This document shows positions 1 to 11,168 of a stretch of DNA of 64,000 nucleotides, one piece after another. The notes under the pieces are model-generated. The model had not been told where the DNA came from and did not search any database. It saw nothing but the letters and a program-made list of their open reading frames with translations. The position numbers and the translations under genes are program-made. Positions within the stretch are counted from its first letter, which is position 1. Every line of letters starts with the position of its first letter. The stretch lies in NCBI GenBank assembly GCA_001464035.1, contig LNEC01000018.1, forward strand, positions 24,488-88,487, read 5' to 3'. The stretch is from Bradyrhizobiaceae bacterium Ga0074131. GTDB taxonomy: Bacteria > Pseudomonadota > Alphaproteobacteria > Rhizobiales > Xanthobacteraceae.

Positions 1-307
1 CCGCCAGCGCCAGTACGCAGCTTACCAGCGGGGCCAGCAGAAACACGCCCTTGTTGGCGCCGGAGGGAATGATCGGCTCCTTCAGGACGAACTTCAAGAG
101 ATCGGCGAAGGACTGGAACAGGCCCCAGGGACCGACGACGTTGGGACCGCGCCGGATCTGCACCGCCGCCCAGATCTTGCGGTCTGCCAGGAGGATGTAC
201 GCGATGGCGATCAGGAGCACCACGAGCAGCAGGACGCTCTGCGCCAGCATGACGATCAACGGCCACAGGAAACCGGTCCAGAAACCGCTTGGAAAAAATT
301 CAGTCAT
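1..307 (-). CDS. nuoH: NADH-quinone oxidoreductase subunit H (N-terminal part, runs off window edge)
   Basis: Minus-strand translation from ATG at 307: [89 protein letters not shown], typical NuoH N-terminus; directly downstream of nuoG. Confidence 0.95.
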   Translation of the reverse strand, partial: MTEFFPSGFWTGFLWPLIVMLAQSVLLLVVLLIAIAYILLADRKIWAAVQIRRGPNVVGPWGLFQSFADLLKFVLKEPIIPSGANKGVFLLAPLVSCVLALA

Positions 308-311
308 CGGC

Positions 312-2384
312 TCACTCCGCCGCCGTCAGCATCTGCCCGGAGGCCAGACGGGAACATTCCGCCATGATCGCTGACGCGCGCGCGATCGGGTTGGTCAGGT
401 AAAAATCCTCAACGGTCTTGAACGGCGCCTTCTCGACGCTGCCGCCCTTGCCCGCGAGCATCTTGATGTCGTCAACCCTGCCGGGCTCGATCTGGTCGAT
501 GCGCATCAGATGCGGCACGGCCCTGAACATCGCCTGACGCAACGCGGCCAGCGAATCGTAAGGCAGCTTCCTGGCCAGCACATCCGAGAGCGCGCGGACG
601 ATCGCCCAGTCCTCGCGCGCCTCACCCGGCGGGAATGAGGCGCGGTTGGCCATCTGCACCCGGCCCTCGGTATTGACGTAGATGCCGGATTTTTCGGTAT
701 AGGCCGCCCCCGGCAGAATAACGTCGGCGCGATGTGCGCCGCGATCGCCATGGGTGCCGAGATAGACCACGAAGGTACCGTCGGGCACCCCGATTTCGTC
801 GGCGCCGAGCAGGAACAGCACGTCAAGCGTACCGAACGTTGTCATCTGCGCCGCGGTCAGCCCCCCCGCGCCCGAGCCAAAGCCGATATCGAGCGCCCCG
901 ACCCGCGAGGCGGTATCGTGCAAAATGCCAAACCCGTTCCAGCCCTCCTTGACCGCGCCGACATCCAGCGCAAGTTTGGCCGTAGCCGCCAGAACCGCCC
1001 GGCCGTCATGTCGTGCGGCGGCACCTGCTCCAACCAGCACGATCGGGTTCTTGCCACCTTTCAACACGTTTGCGAAGGCATGTTTGCCCGCGGCGAGTTC
1101 GCTCAGCGAGTCCGTACCCGCACCGAGATAGTCGTATCCATAAGTAAGGTCGGCCCTGGCACCGATCACGCCGATCTCGAGCCGGCCGGTGCGCCAGCGC
1201 TTACGAATGCGCGCGTTGAGGACCGCCGCCTCCTTGCGCGGGTTCGAACCCACGATCAGCAACGCGTCGGCCTGCTCGATGCCGGCGATGGTCGGGTTGA
1301 AAATGTAGGACGCGCGCCCGGCCTTGGCGTCAAATGCGTCGCCGCCCTGCACCGCCAGATTGGCGGAACCGGATTTCGCCAACAGCTCCTTCAGCGCGAA
1401 CATCTCCTCGACCGCGGCGAGATCGCCGGCGATGGCGCCGATCCGCTTGCCGTCGATTCGGCCGGCCTTCGCTGCAATGGCAGCGAACGCTTCCGGCCAC
1501 GATGCTGCGCGCAGCTTGCCGTTTTCCCTGATGTAAGGTCGGTCGAGCCGCTGGGTGCGCAGGCCGTCGACGACGTGTCGGGTCTTGTCGGAAATCCACT
1601 CCTCGTTCACCGCCTCGTTGACGCGCGGCAGGATCCGCATCACCTCGCGGCCGCGGGTATCGACCCGGATCGCCGAGCCGACGCCGTCCATCACGTCGAT
1701 CGATTGGGTCTTGCCGAGTTCCCAAGGCCTGGCTGCGAAAGCATAGGGTTTCGACGTCAACGCGCCGACTGGGCAGATATCGACCAGATTGCCCTGCAGT
1801 TCCGAGGTCAGCGCCGATTCCAGATAGGTGGTGATCTCCATGTCCTCGCCGCGGCCAGTCGCGCCCATTTCCGGCATGCCGCAGACTTCGGCGGCGAAGC
1901 GAACGCAGCGCGTGCACTGGATGCAGCGGTTCATCGAGGTCTTGACCAGTGCGCCGAGATACTTGTCCTCGACCGCGCGCTTGTTTTCGGCGAACCGGCT
2001 GGTGTCGACGCCGTAGCCCATCGCCTGATCCTGCAGGTCGCACTCGCCGCCCTGATCGCAGATCGGACAATCCAGCGGGTGATTGATCAACAGGAATTCC
2101 ATCACGCCTTCGCGCGCCTTTTTCACCATCGGCGAGCGGGTCGAGATTTCCGGCGGCTCCCCCTTGGGACCGGGACGGCAATCGCGAACCGCCCAGGCGC
2201 AGCTGGCCACGGGCTTCGGGCCACCCTTCACCTCGACAAGGCACATCCGGCAATTGCCAGCGATCGACAGCCGTTCATGATAGCAAAAGCGCGGAATTTC
2301 CGCGCCGGCCATCTCACACGCCTGCAGCAGCGTGAAATCCGCGGGGACATCGATCTCTTTGCCATCGATGATGAGTATGGTCAT
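312..2384 (-). CDS. nuoG: NADH-quinone oxidoreductase subunit G
   Basis: 690 aa; 2Fe-2S N-terminus ([19 protein letters not shown]), [25 protein letters not shown]; nuo operon context. Confidence 0.97.
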   Translation of the reverse strand: MTILIIDGKEIDVPADFTLLQACEMAGAEIPRFCYHERLSIAGNCRMCLVEVKGGPKPVASCAWAVRDCRPGPKGEPPEISTRSPMVKKAREGVMEFLLINHPLDCPICDQGGECDLQDQAMGYGVDTSRFAENKRAVEDKYLGALVKTSMNRCIQCTRCVRFAAEVCGMPEMGATGRGEDMEITTYLESALTSELQGNLVDICPVGALTSKPYAFAARPWELGKTQSIDVMDGVGSAIRVDTRGREVMRILPRVNEAVNEEWISDKTRHVVDGLRTQRLDRPYIRENGKLRAASWPEAFAAIAAKAGRIDGKRIGAIAGDLAAVEEMFALKELLAKSGSANLAVQGGDAFDAKAGRASYIFNPTIAGIEQADALLIVGSNPRKEAAVLNARIRKRWRTGRLEIGVIGARADLTYGYDYLGAGTDSLSELAAGKHAFANVLKGGKNPIVLVGAGAAARHDGRAVLAATAKLALDVGAVKEGWNGFGILHDTASRVGALDIGFGSGAGGLTAAQMTTFGTLDVLFLLGADEIGVPDGTFVVYLGTHGDRGAHRADVILPGAAYTEKSGIYVNTEGRVQMANRASFPPGEAREDWAIVRALSDVLARKLPYDSLAALRQAMFRAVPHLMRIDQIEPGRVDDIKMLAGKGGSVEKAPFKTVEDFYLTNPIARASAIMAECSRLASGQMLTAAE

Positions 2385-2468
2385 TGCCTCAAGTCTTTCT
2401 CACCTTGCCGTCCGGAGCGGTGACGCCGAACCGTCGCACTTCCGAATTGATCCGCCATCGCCGCCTCC

Positions 2469-3794
2469 CTATTCCGCCGCGACCATGTGCGCTGGATCGC
2501 GAACGCCGCCGTCATCGACATCCGCCTTGTGCGAATACTGGTCGATGCGCTCCTCGATCTCGTGACGAAAATGGGCGATCAGGCCCTGGATCGGCCACGC
2601 CGCGGCGTCGCCGAGCGCGCAGATGGTGTGGCCCTCCACCTGCTTGGTCACTTCCAGCAGCATGTCGATCTCGCGCTTGTGGGCGCGGCCCTCGGCCATG
2701 CGGGTCAGCACCCGCCACATCCAGCCGGTGCCCTCGCGGCACGGCGTACACTGGCCACAGCTCTCGTGCTTGTAAAAATACGCAATCCGCGCGATCGCCC
2801 GGATCAGATCGGTCGATTTGTCCATCACGATGACGGCGGCGGTGCCGAGGCCGGAGCGCAGTTTGCCGAGGCTGTCGAAGTCCATCGGGGTATCGATGAT
2901 CTGGTCGGCCGGCACCATCCGCACCGACGAGCCGCCGGGAATTACCGCCTTGAGATTGTCCCAGCCGCCGCGAATGCCGCCGCAATGCCGCTCGATCAGC
3001 TCGCGGAACGGGATCCCCATGGCTTCTTCGACGTTGCAGGGCCGCTCGACATGGCCGGAGATGCAGAACAGTTTGGTGCCGACATTGTTGGGCCGGCCGA
3101 TGGCGGCGAACCACGCCGCGCCGCGCCGCAGGATATCCGGCGCCACCGCGATCGACTCGACATTGTTGACGGTGGTCGGGCAGCCGTAGAGGCCGACATT
3201 GGCGGGGAATGGCGGCTTCAGCCGCGGCATGCCCTTCTTGCCTTCGAGGCTCTCCAGCAAGGCGGTCTCTTCGCCGCAGATATAGGCCCCGGCGCCGTGG
3301 GTGACGTAAATGTCGAACGGCCAGCCGTTGATGTTGTCCTTGCCGACCAGTCTCGCCTCATAGGCCTGATCAACAGCGGCCTGCAGATGCTCGCGTTCTC
3401 TGATGAATTCGCCGCGCACATAGATGTAGCAGGCATGCGCGCCCATCGCGAAGCTCGCGAGCAGGCAACCCTCCAAGAGCAGGTGCGGATCGTGCCGCAT
3501 GATCTCGCGGTCCTTGCAGGTACCGGGTTCGGATTCGTCGGCATTGACCACAAGATAGCTCGGCCGGCCGTCGGTCGATTCCTTCGGCATGAACGACCAT
3601 TTCAGCCCGGTCGGAAACCCAGCCCCGCCCCGTCCGCGCAGGCCGGACGCCTTCATCTCATTGATGATCCAGTCGCGGCCCTTGTCGATGATCGCCTTGG
3701 TGCCGTCCCAGGCGCCACGGCGGCGCGCACCCTCGAGGCCCCAGTCGTGGAGGCCGTAGAGGTTACGGAAGATGCGGTCCTTGTCGTCGAGCAT
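2469..3794 (-). CDS. nuoF: NADH-quinone oxidoreductase subunit F
   Basis: [35 protein letters not shown] motifs. Confidence 0.97.
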   Translation of the reverse strand: MLDDKDRIFRNLYGLHDWGLEGARRRGAWDGTKAIIDKGRDWIINEMKASGLRGRGGAGFPTGLKWSFMPKESTDGRPSYLVVNADESEPGTCKDREIMRHDPHLLLEGCLLASFAMGAHACYIYVRGEFIREREHLQAAVDQAYEARLVGKDNINGWPFDIYVTHGAGAYICGEETALLESLEGKKGMPRLKPPFPANVGLYGCPTTVNNVESIAVAPDILRRGAAWFAAIGRPNNVGTKLFCISGHVERPCNVEEAMGIPFRELIERHCGGIRGGWDNLKAVIPGGSSVRMVPADQIIDTPMDFDSLGKLRSGLGTAAVIVMDKSTDLIRAIARIAYFYKHESCGQCTPCREGTGWMWRVLTRMAEGRAHKREIDMLLEVTKQVEGHTICALGDAAAWPIQGLIAHFRHEIEERIDQYSHKADVDDGGVRDPAHMVAAE

Positions 3795-3812
3795 GGAGCG
3801 AGATTCCTGAGG

Positions 3813-3998
3813 TCAGCGATTGGACTGCATGTAGGCGCAGCCGCCGAAGGTAAGGGCCCACAGCAGGCTGGAATCGAGCGACGCGTCCGGCGCATATCGC
3901 TGCAGCAGGAAAATGAATGCCGCGGCCGCGACCGTATGCATCGCGATATAGTGCCAGTGTCGCATCGATCCCGCACTCTCCGCGCCATCCGCGTTCAT
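3813..3998 (-). CDS. hypothetical small membrane protein inside nuo operon
   Basis: 61-aa ORF with one hydrophobic segment; start overlaps the nuoE stop (ATGA-type overlap at 3995-3998). Confidence 0.6.
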   Translation of the reverse strand: MNADGAESAGSMRHWHYIAMHTVAAAAFIFLLQRYAPDASLDSSLLWALTFGGCAYMQSNR

Positions 3999-4606
3999 GT
4001 TGTTTCCTTCAGCGTGGTCAATCCACCGACGGGGGCGGAGAACTGACGGTCGATTTGCGGACCCGGCTTGGGCGGATTGCCGGAGGCAAACCCGTCCAGG
4101 ACCTTGCCGAAGCTTTCCTTGGTCAGGTCCTCATAGGTATCCTTCCAGATCAGCACCATCGGAGCGTTCACGCAGGCGCCCAGACACTCGACCTCTTCCC
4201 AGCTGAAATTGCCGTCCCTGGACAGATGGAAGGGATCGTGATGGATGCGGCTCTGGCACACCTCGATGATATCGCCGGCGCCGCGGAGCCGGCACGGCGT
4301 GGTGCCGCAAACCTGCACGTGGGCCTTCTTGCCGACCGGCTGTAGCTGGAACATGGTGTAGAAGGTCGCGACTTCCAGCACCCGGATATAGGGCATGCCG
4401 AGCAAATCGGCGACAGCGCGGATCGCCGCCTCCGAAACCCATCCTTCGTGCTGTTCCTGGACACGCCACAGGATCGGTATTACCGCAGAAGCCTGACGGC
4501 CCTCCGGATATTTGGCGATCTGTTGCCTGGCCCAAGCAAGGTCCTCCGCTGAGAACGTGAAGTTCGCGGGCTGAAATTCCCTAGGTGCAAGGCGGCGGAC
4601 GGACAT
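3995..4606 (-). CDS. nuoE: NADH-quinone oxidoreductase subunit E
   Basis: [54 protein letters not shown]. Confidence 0.96.
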   Translation of the reverse strand: MSVRRLAPREFQPANFTFSAEDLAWARQQIAKYPEGRQASAVIPILWRVQEQHEGWVSEAAIRAVADLLGMPYIRVLEVATFYTMFQLQPVGKKAHVQVCGTTPCRLRGAGDIIEVCQSRIHHDPFHLSRDGNFSWEEVECLGACVNAPMVLIWKDTYEDLTKESFGKVLDGFASGNPPKPGPQIDRQFSAPVGGLTTLKETT

Positions 4607-4619
4607 GGCTCTCAGTCTC

Positions 4620-5570
4620 TCAGGGCGCGCGGCGCGCGGCGTTCAGGGCGCTGATCCGGTCTTGCCAGAAGGCGCTTGCGGTGCCGAACACGTTGTAGCC
4701 GACGTGGGTTGAAACCTTGATGCGGTCGAGAATCGAAAGCTCGGTCACGGTTTCCAGCAGATTGCTGCGCGGATCGTAGACGATCAGCTTCAGCGGGGTT
4801 TGTTCGAGGATATAGCGCGACACGGTGTGATGGCGATCATTGCCGTGTTCCTCGCACAGGATGACGCTATCGCCCTGCAGCAGCCGGGCGCCACCCTTGA
4901 TGGCCTCGATCTCGACGCCCTCGACGTCGAGCTTGATCAGGAACTTTCCGCCGGGGGAAACCTTGCCGTCGTCGATCAGGTTGTCGAGCGCGATGACAGG
5001 CACTTCCTCGCCGCCGTCGACGCCGGCAATGCTGAATGCCTCATGCTTGGTGCCGGAGAGCCGCGCGGTGCCCCGCGCCGCGCCGATCGCGCACTTCATC
5101 GCTTCGAAACGGTCGCCGTTGAGTTCGGCGTTGTTCTTGAGCTTGGCGAAGTTCTGCGACGAGGGCTCGATGGCGATTGCCCGGTGCGATCCATAGGGCG
5201 CGCTGGAGACCAGCACCGACCAGTAGCCGTAGTTAGCGCCGCAATCGAGCAACGTGTAGTCAACATCGGCGGCGTGCCGAAACAGCAGTTCGAGTTCGTC
5301 TTCATACGAGAACGAGCGATTGAGCAGCTTGCTCCAATAACCATCGCCATAGGGAAACGCGAAGGTCGCGTCCGCATTCAGCTTGATGTCGATGTCCCGC
5401 TCCGGCAGCGTCCTGCGCAACAGGTTGGCGCACATATTGTAGCCGCGATGCGAGAACGTGGATGCCACCTTCGACCCCGTCGACAAGGCGAGTGCGGCCA
5501 AACGCTCCCAGGCATTGGCGCCCTGCAGCACGCCGGTAGCCCGGTCAAACTGAATCGGCGGCATTGCCAT
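4620..5570 (-). CDS. FkbM family SAM-dependent methyltransferase
   Basis: [56 protein letters not shown], typical of the FkbM family; start [10 protein letters not shown] overlaps the nuoD stop (TGATG). The longer ORF-track start is out-of-frame read-through of nuoD. Confidence 0.85.
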   Translation of the reverse strand: MAMPPIQFDRATGVLQGANAWERLAALALSTGSKVASTFSHRGYNMCANLLRRTLPERDIDIKLNADATFAFPYGDGYWSKLLNRSFSYEDELELLFRHAADVDYTLLDCGANYGYWSVLVSSAPYGSHRAIAIEPSSQNFAKLKNNAELNGDRFEAMKCAIGAARGTARLSGTKHEAFSIAGVDGGEEVPVIALDNLIDDGKVSPGGKFLIKLDVEGVEIEAIKGGARLLQGDSVILCEEHGNDRHHTVSRYILEQTPLKLIVYDPRSNLLETVTELSILDRIKVSTHVGYNVFGTASAFWQDRISALNAARRAP

Positions 5571-6763
5571 CACCGGTCGACCTCTCCGAACACGATATCG
5601 AGCGAACCGAGAATGGCCGATACGTCGGCCAGGAGATGGCCCTTGCAGATAAAATCCATCGCCTGCAGATGCGCAAAGCCCGGCGCCCGGATCTTGCATT
5701 TGTATGGCTTGTTGGTGCCGTCGGCGACCAGATAGACGCCAAACTCGCCCTTTGGCGCCTCGACCGCGGCGTAGATCTCGCCGGCCGGCACGTGGAAGCC
5801 CTCGGTGTAGAGCTTGAAGTGATGGATCAGCGCCTCCATCGAACGCTTCATCTCGCCGCGCCGGGGCGGCGCTATCTTGTTGTCTTCGACGACGACCGGT
5901 CCCTGCCCTTCCGGCGCGCGCAGCTTCGCGATGCACTGTTTCATGATACGCACCGACTGGCGCATCTCCTCCATCCGGATGCAGTAACGGTCGTAGCAGT
6001 CGCCGTTCCTGCCGATCGGAATGTCGAAATCCATCTCGGTATAGCACTCATAGGGCTGCGCCTTGCGCAGATCCCAGGCGGCACCGGAGCCGCGCACCAT
6101 GACGCCGGAAAAACCCCATTCCCAGGCCTGCTGCAGCGTCACCACGCCGATGTCGACGTTGCGCTGCTTGAAGATGCGGTTGCCGGTCAATAGCCGATCG
6201 AGATCGGCGACCACCTGCAGGAACGGCTCGCACCACGCGTCGATATCGTCGACCAGCTTCGGCGGCAGGTCCTGGTGCACGCCGCCGATCCGGAAGTAGG
6301 CCGCATGCATCCGCGAGCCGGAGGCTCGCTCGTAGAACACCATCAGCTTTTCGCGCTCTTCGAAGCCCCACAGCGGCGGCGTCAGCGCGCCGACGTCCAT
6401 CGCCTGCGTGGTGACGTTGAGCAGGTGCGACAGGATGCGGCCGATCTCGCAGTACAGCACGCGGATCAATTGCCCGCGCCGCGGCACGGCGATGCCAAGC
6501 AGTCTTTCCGCCGCCAGACAGAACGCGTGCTCCTGGTTCATCGGCGCGACATAGTCGAGCCGGTCAAAATACGGGATCGCCTGCAGGTAGGTCTTGTGCT
6601 CGATCAGTTTTTCGGTGCCGCGGTGCAACAGGCCGATATGTGGATCGACGCGGGCGACAACTTCACCATCGAGCTCCAGCACCAGACGCAGCACGCCGTG
6701 CGCGGCGGGATGCTGCGGTCCGAAATTGATGGTGAAGTTACGCAGTGCTGCTGCTTCGGTCAT
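5570..6763 (-). CDS. nuoD: NADH-quinone oxidoreductase subunit D
   Basis: [27 protein letters not shown]...[12 protein letters not shown]. Confidence 0.97.
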   Translation of the reverse strand: MTEAAALRNFTINFGPQHPAAHGVLRLVLELDGEVVARVDPHIGLLHRGTEKLIEHKTYLQAIPYFDRLDYVAPMNQEHAFCLAAERLLGIAVPRRGQLIRVLYCEIGRILSHLLNVTTQAMDVGALTPPLWGFEEREKLMVFYERASGSRMHAAYFRIGGVHQDLPPKLVDDIDAWCEPFLQVVADLDRLLTGNRIFKQRNVDIGVVTLQQAWEWGFSGVMVRGSGAAWDLRKAQPYECYTEMDFDIPIGRNGDCYDRYCIRMEEMRQSVRIMKQCIAKLRAPEGQGPVVVEDNKIAPPRRGEMKRSMEALIHHFKLYTEGFHVPAGEIYAAVEAPKGEFGVYLVADGTNKPYKCKIRAPGFAHLQAMDFICKGHLLADVSAILGSLDIVFGEVDR

Positions 6764-6765
6764 GA

Positions 6766-7380
6766 TCAGACTTTCGGTCCCGCCTTCTCATCGCCGGGCA
6801 GCACCGGATAATCGGCGCCTTCCCATGGCGACAGGAAATCGAACTTGCGGAATTCCTGATTGAGTCGGACAGGTTCGTAGACCACCCGCTTTTCCTGGTC
6901 GTCGTAGCGCACCTCGACGAAGCCGGTGAGCGGGAAATCCTTGCGCAGCGGGTGGCCATCGAAACCGTAGTCGGTCAAAAGCCGCCGCATGTCGGGGTGG
7001 CCGGTGAAGATCACGCCATAGAGATCGTAGCACTCACGCTCGAACCAGTCGGCGCCGGGAAAGACGTCGATGATCGAGGGCACCTGGGTGGTTTCGTCGG
7101 CCTGCGCGCGCAGGCGGATGCGTTCGTTCAGCGTCGGCGACAGCAGGTGATACACCACGTCAAAGCGCTTCTCGCGGCCCGGATAGTCCACCGCCGTAAC
7201 GTCGATGAAACTGACGAAACGGCAGCCGGGATCGTCGCGCAGGAATTTGACGACGTCGACGATCTTGTCGGCGTGGACCGCCACCGTGAGCTGATTGAAC
7301 GCGACCGAATGATCGGTCGCGGCATCCGGTAGCGCGTCAACAATCGTCTGCCCCAGGGCGTCGAGCCTGCCGTCGTCCAT
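6766..7380 (-). CDS. nuoC: NADH-quinone oxidoreductase subunit C
   Basis: [24 protein letters not shown]-like, [41 protein letters not shown]. Confidence 0.97.
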   Translation of the reverse strand: MDDGRLDALGQTIVDALPDAATDHSVAFNQLTVAVHADKIVDVVKFLRDDPGCRFVSFIDVTAVDYPGREKRFDVVYHLLSPTLNERIRLRAQADETTQVPSIIDVFPGADWFERECYDLYGVIFTGHPDMRRLLTDYGFDGHPLRKDFPLTGFVEVRYDDQEKRVVYEPVRLNQEFRKFDFLSPWEGADYPVLPGDEKAGPKV

Positions 7381-7389
7381 ACCAAACCC

Positions 7390-7986
7390 TCAGCGTTCGA
7401 TGGTGCCGATGCGCCGGATCTTCTTCTGCAGCAGCATCACGCCGTAGAGCAGAGCTTCCGCCGTCGGCGGGCAACCGGGCACGTAGATATCGATCGGCAC
7501 GATGCGGTCGCAGCCGCGCACCACCGAATACGAGTAGTGATAGTAGCCGCCGCCATTGGCGCAGGATCCCATCGAGATGACGTAGCGCGGCTCCGGCATC
7601 TGGTCGTAAACCTTGCGCAGCGCCGGCGCCATCTTGTTGGTCAGGGTGCCGGCGACGATCATCACGTCGGACTGCCGCGGCGAGGCGCGGGGCGCAAAGC
7701 CGAACCGTTCGGCGTCATAGCGCGGCATCGACATCTGCATCATCTCGACCGCGCAGCAGGCCAGACCAAAGGTCATCCACATCAGCGAGCCGGTGCGGGC
7801 CCAGGTGATCAGGTCATCGGTGGCGGTGACGAAAAAGCCCTTGTCGGAGAGCTGGTGATTGACATCCAGGAAATACGGGTCGTTGGCGCCGACCGGTCGG
7901 CCGGTCGAGGGATCCAGAATACCGGTCGCAGCCGGCGCGACGACCGGCGCAAATCCTGGCGTTGCTGCGGTAGGGCTCAATCCCAT
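7390..7986 (-). CDS. nuoB: NADH-quinone oxidoreductase subunit B
   Basis: [62 protein letters not shown]; start set at MGLSP. Confidence 0.96.
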   Translation of the reverse strand: MGLSPTAATPGFAPVVAPAATGILDPSTGRPVGANDPYFLDVNHQLSDKGFFVTATDDLITWARTGSLMWMTFGLACCAVEMMQMSMPRYDAERFGFAPRASPRQSDVMIVAGTLTNKMAPALRKVYDQMPEPRYVISMGSCANGGGYYHYSYSVVRGCDRIVPIDIYVPGCPPTAEALLYGVMLLQKKIRRIGTIER

Positions 7987-8342
7987 TCGAGCGCGCCTTT
8001 CTTCCACTCATAGGCAAAGCCGACGGTCAGGACGGCGAGGAACACCACCATCGACCAGAACCCGGTCGCGCCGAGGTTCCCGAACGCCACCGCCCATGGA
8101 AACAGGAATGCCACTTCGAGGTCGAAGATGATGAAGAGGATGGCCACCAAGTAGAACCGGACATCGAACTTCATGCGGGCATCGTCAAAAGCGTTGAATC
8201 CGCATTCATAGGCGGACAGCTTCTCCGGATCGGGCTGCTGGAAGGCCAGCAGGAAGGGAGCGATCAGCAGCGCCAAACCGATCAGGCCCGCGACCCCGAC
8301 GAACACCACGAGGGGAAGGTAATCTTGCAAGATGCCGGTCAT
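7977..8342 (-). CDS. nuoA: NADH-quinone oxidoreductase subunit A
   Basis: [22 protein letters not shown]...[39 protein letters not shown]. Confidence 0.95.
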   Translation of the reverse strand: MTGILQDYLPLVVFVGVAGLIGLALLIAPFLLAFQQPDPEKLSAYECGFNAFDDARMKFDVRFYLVAILFIIFDLEVAFLFPWAVAFGNLGATGFWSMVVFLAVLTVGFAYEWKKGALEWD

Positions 8343-8697
8343 CGGCGGTGCCTTTAATTTCGCGGTTTCAAGGGCCGCAGATTCGTTGACTGGAATTGTT
8401 CTGAGGCTTAGCGCAGCGCAACAAGGGGCGCAAGACAAGCTATTTTTACGACTCCACCGCCCGCCACACGCAGCGGGATAACTCTGGCACGGCAGCGGTT
8501 GACGACCTTCAGCCCAGTTCTTTTTCGGCCTCGGGCATCCCGGCGCGCGTGTCCTTCAGTCGCCGCTGTCGCAGCGGTCACGACCAGGCCCGGTGCCCTC
8601 TTGTCGGTGCGCGCGGCGCGCTGACGTCGAGATTACGCCGGCAGGCCATTTGCCCGGCCCAGCCAGACCGACGGACGATAGCTGGAAACACCCGGAA

Positions 8698-8802
8698 ATG
8701 CCGACGAAACCATTTTGGGGAACCCACGAAGCCATCCTGAAACAGAGCGGGCGTATCGCTCTTGCCAACGACGACGGCAAAGTCGCCAGGAGGCTCAGAT
8801 GA
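8698..8802 (+). CDS. candidate 34-aa small ORF (MPTKPFWGTHEAILKQSGRIALANDDGKVARRLR)
   Basis: In-frame ATG at 8698; stop TGA (8800-8802) overlaps the ATG of the next small CDS (ATGA). Confidence 0.3.
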   Translation: MPTKPFWGTHEAILKQSGRIALANDDGKVARRLR

Positions 8803-8993
8803 ACCACTCAATTCACTCAGCAGACCGCTCCACCCACCTGAAGATCGTGGTCGTGGCCCTCGTGGCCGGCATCGCGGTGGCGGCTCTCGGCATCTTCGCC
8901 CGCACCGGTTCGGACAACACCCAGACCGCTCACGTCGTGAAGGTTGGCAAGCCCGTGGCGATAACCAGTTCCAATGCCTCGCTGGTCCGCTAG
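8799..8993 (+). CDS. hypothetical 64-aa single-TM protein
   Basis: MNHSIHSADRSTHLKIVVVALVAGIAVAALGIFARTG...; SD-like AGGAGG upstream; followed by a terminator hairpin. Confidence 0.6.
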   Translation: MNHSIHSADRSTHLKIVVVALVAGIAVAALGIFARTGSDNTQTAHVVKVGKPVAITSSNASLVR

Positions 8994-9029
8994 GACGAGC
9001 CGAAATTCCTCGGGGATAGGATGGACAAG

Positions 9030-9053
9030 GGTCGCCTTAGGGCGGCCTTTTTT
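9030..9053 (+). terminator. rho-independent terminator
   Basis: GGTCGCC-TTAG-GGCGGCC-TTTTTT. Confidence 0.75.
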
Positions 9054-9127
9054 CGTTTGCCGATGCGGGGAACGAAGCTTCGCCAAGCCATTGATTCCAA
9101 GCCATTGATCCGAAGCAACAGATTCAA

Positions 9128-9204
<77 letters not shown>

Positions 9205-9417
9205 GTGATTGCGAAAACCGCGCGAGGTGGGACTTAAAGGCGGGACCATTCCAAGTCAAGGTTGTTGCGAATCCCCCCGTCAGTCGGGCATTTTTGCGAT
9301 GCCGATGCAAATAATGGCTTGTTTGCAGGCAAAACAACGTAGTCAGTCCGCCCCCGAATCATTTAAGGCCTGCTACGTCTGGGTTTCCCCAGCCATCAAC
9401 AACGAGGAGGGCCGAAT

Positions 9418-9717
9418 ATGGCCAAGAAGGCAGCGACACCGACCACCGTCACGCTCAAGCATCTGGCGGCAGCGATCGCCGAAGACCAGGAATTGTCCAA
9501 GAAGCAGTCGGAAGCCATCTTGAATGATCTGGTCACCCGGATCACCAAGCACCTGAAGAAAGGCGAGCGCATCCGTATCGTCGGTCTCGGCATCCTGCAG
9601 GTGCGCAAGCGCGCCGCACGCATGGGCCGCAACCCGGCCACCGGCGAAGCGATCCAGATCAAGGCAAGCAAGAAGGTCGCCTTCCGCGCGGCCAAGGAAC
9701 TCAAGGAAGCCGTCTGA
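9418..9717 (+). CDS. HU family DNA-binding protein
   Basis: LSKKQSEAILNDLVTRITKHLKKGERIRIVGLGILQVRKRAARMGRNPATGEAIQIKASKKVAFRAAKELKEAV. Confidence 0.9.
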   Translation: MAKKAATPTTVTLKHLAAAIAEDQELSKKQSEAILNDLVTRITKHLKKGERIRIVGLGILQVRKRAARMGRNPATGEAIQIKASKKVAFRAAKELKEAV

Positions 9718-9742
9718 TCAGGCGCGTTTCAATTCTGGTTTG

Positions 9743-9780
9743 CGTCATTCCGGCACGGCCCGCGCGGCTCCGGAATGACG
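9743..9780. repeat. dispersed palindrome / possible terminator after HU gene
   Basis: Exact 11-bp arms CGTCATTCCGG ... CCGGAATGACG. Confidence 0.7.
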
Positions 9781-9817
9781 CTTCGCCCTTAATCTGGCCT
9801 TCGCGGCCGCCGCAGCG

Positions 9818-11080
9818 GTGTTGATCGTGGTTTCGCCCTTGGAGTTCACACACGCCGTGACCGAGCGCTTCCTGCGCTACGTGGCGATCGACACCCAGTC
9901 GGACCCTGCCTCCCCCACCTGGCCCTCGACCGAAAGACAGAAGGATTTGGGGCGCCTGTTGGCCAGCGAGTTGCAGGCGATGGGCCTGCGCGACGCCCAT
10001 CTCGACGAACACGGCTACGTCTACGCGACGATCCCGGCCAATACCGACAAGCAGGTCCCGGTGATCTGCTTCTGCTCGCATATGGACACGTCGCCGGATT
10101 GTACCGGCAGGGACGTCAAGCCGCAGATCGTCAGGAATTATCGCGGCGGCGACATCGTGCTGCCGGGCGACCCGACGCAGGTGATCCGTGCCGCTGACCA
10201 TCCCGCGCTGGGCGATCAGATCGGCAACGACATCATCACCACGGATGGCACCACCCTGCTTGGCGCCGACAACAAGGCCGGGCTTGCCGAAATCATGGAT
10301 GCCGCACATTTCCTGATCCGCAATCCGCAAGTAAGGCACGGCACCATCAAGATCCTGTTCACGCCCGACGAAGAGATCGGGCGCGGCGTCGACAAGGCCG
10401 ACCTGAAGAAACTCGGCGCCGATTTCGCCTACACGATGGACGGCGAAACCGCCGGGAATATCGAGGACGAGACCTTTTCCGCCGATGGCGCCACCATCAC
10501 CCTCGAAGGCGTCAGCACCCATCCCGGCTTCGCCAAAGGCAAGATGGAGCACGCGATCAAGATCGCGGCCGCGATCGTCGAGCGGCTGCCCAAAGATACC
10601 TGCTCGCCGGAAACCACCGAAGGCAGGCAAGGCTTCCTGCATCCGATCGGGATATCGGGAGCGCTGGAGAAAGCCACACTCGACCTGATCGTGCGCGACT
10701 TCACCGACGAGGGATTGAAAGAGAAGGAAGCTCTGCTGGAAAGCATCGTCCAGGACGTGATGAAGGACTATCCGCACTCGACGTATCGGCTGGAGATCAA
10801 GCCGCAGTACCGCAACATGAAGCAGGTGATCGATCGCCACCCCGAAATCATCGACAACGCGATGGAGGCGATCCGCCGCACTGGCCTCACCCCGCGGAAG
10901 ACTTCCATCCGCGGCGGCACCGACGGCTCACGGCTGTCGTTCATGGGGCTGCCCTGCCCCAACATCTTCGCCGGCGAGCACGCGTTTCATTCGCGGCTGG
11001 AATGGGTGAGCGTGCAGGACATGGAAAAGGCTGTTCAGACCATCGTGCATCTGGCGATGATTTTTGAGGAGCGGGCCTAG
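9818..11080 (+). CDS. pepT: peptidase T (tripeptide aminopeptidase, M20)
   Basis: FLRYVAIDTQSDP, CSHMDTSPD, TLLGADNKAGLAEIM, TPDEEIGRG, IRGGTDGSRLSFMGLPCPNIFAG; the true start may be slightly downstream. Confidence 0.93.
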   Translation: MLIVVSPLEFTHAVTERFLRYVAIDTQSDPASPTWPSTERQKDLGRLLASELQAMGLRDAHLDEHGYVYATIPANTDKQVPVICFCSHMDTSPDCTGRDVKPQIVRNYRGGDIVLPGDPTQVIRAADHPALGDQIGNDIITTDGTTLLGADNKAGLAEIMDAAHFLIRNPQVRHGTIKILFTPDEEIGRGVDKADLKKLGADFAYTMDGETAGNIEDETFSADGATITLEGVSTHPGFAKGKMEHAIKIAAAIVERLPKDTCSPETTEGRQGFLHPIGISGALEKATLDLIVRDFTDEGLKEKEALLESIVQDVMKDYPHSTYRLEIKPQYRNMKQVIDRHPEIIDNAMEAIRRTGLTPRKTSIRGGTDGSRLSFMGLPCPNIFAGEHAFHSRLEWVSVQDMEKAVQTIVHLAMIFEERA

Positions 11081-11168
11081 GCAGCGCCCGGACACAAAAT
11101 ATCGAAAACAACCCCATGCAATGGTGGAGAGGCCCTACTCAGATACCTCTGTGGGCCCAGCGGATCCC

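Noticed and set aside
732-2423. 563-aa plus-strand ORF opposite nuoG
   Set aside because: GC-rich antisense shadow ORF; composition (Arg/His/Ala/Asp rich) is atypical and nuoG is unambiguous.
5571-6047. N-terminal extension of the FkbM ORF in the track
   Set aside because: It is an alternate frame of nuoD; the natural start is the TGATG overlap at 5570.
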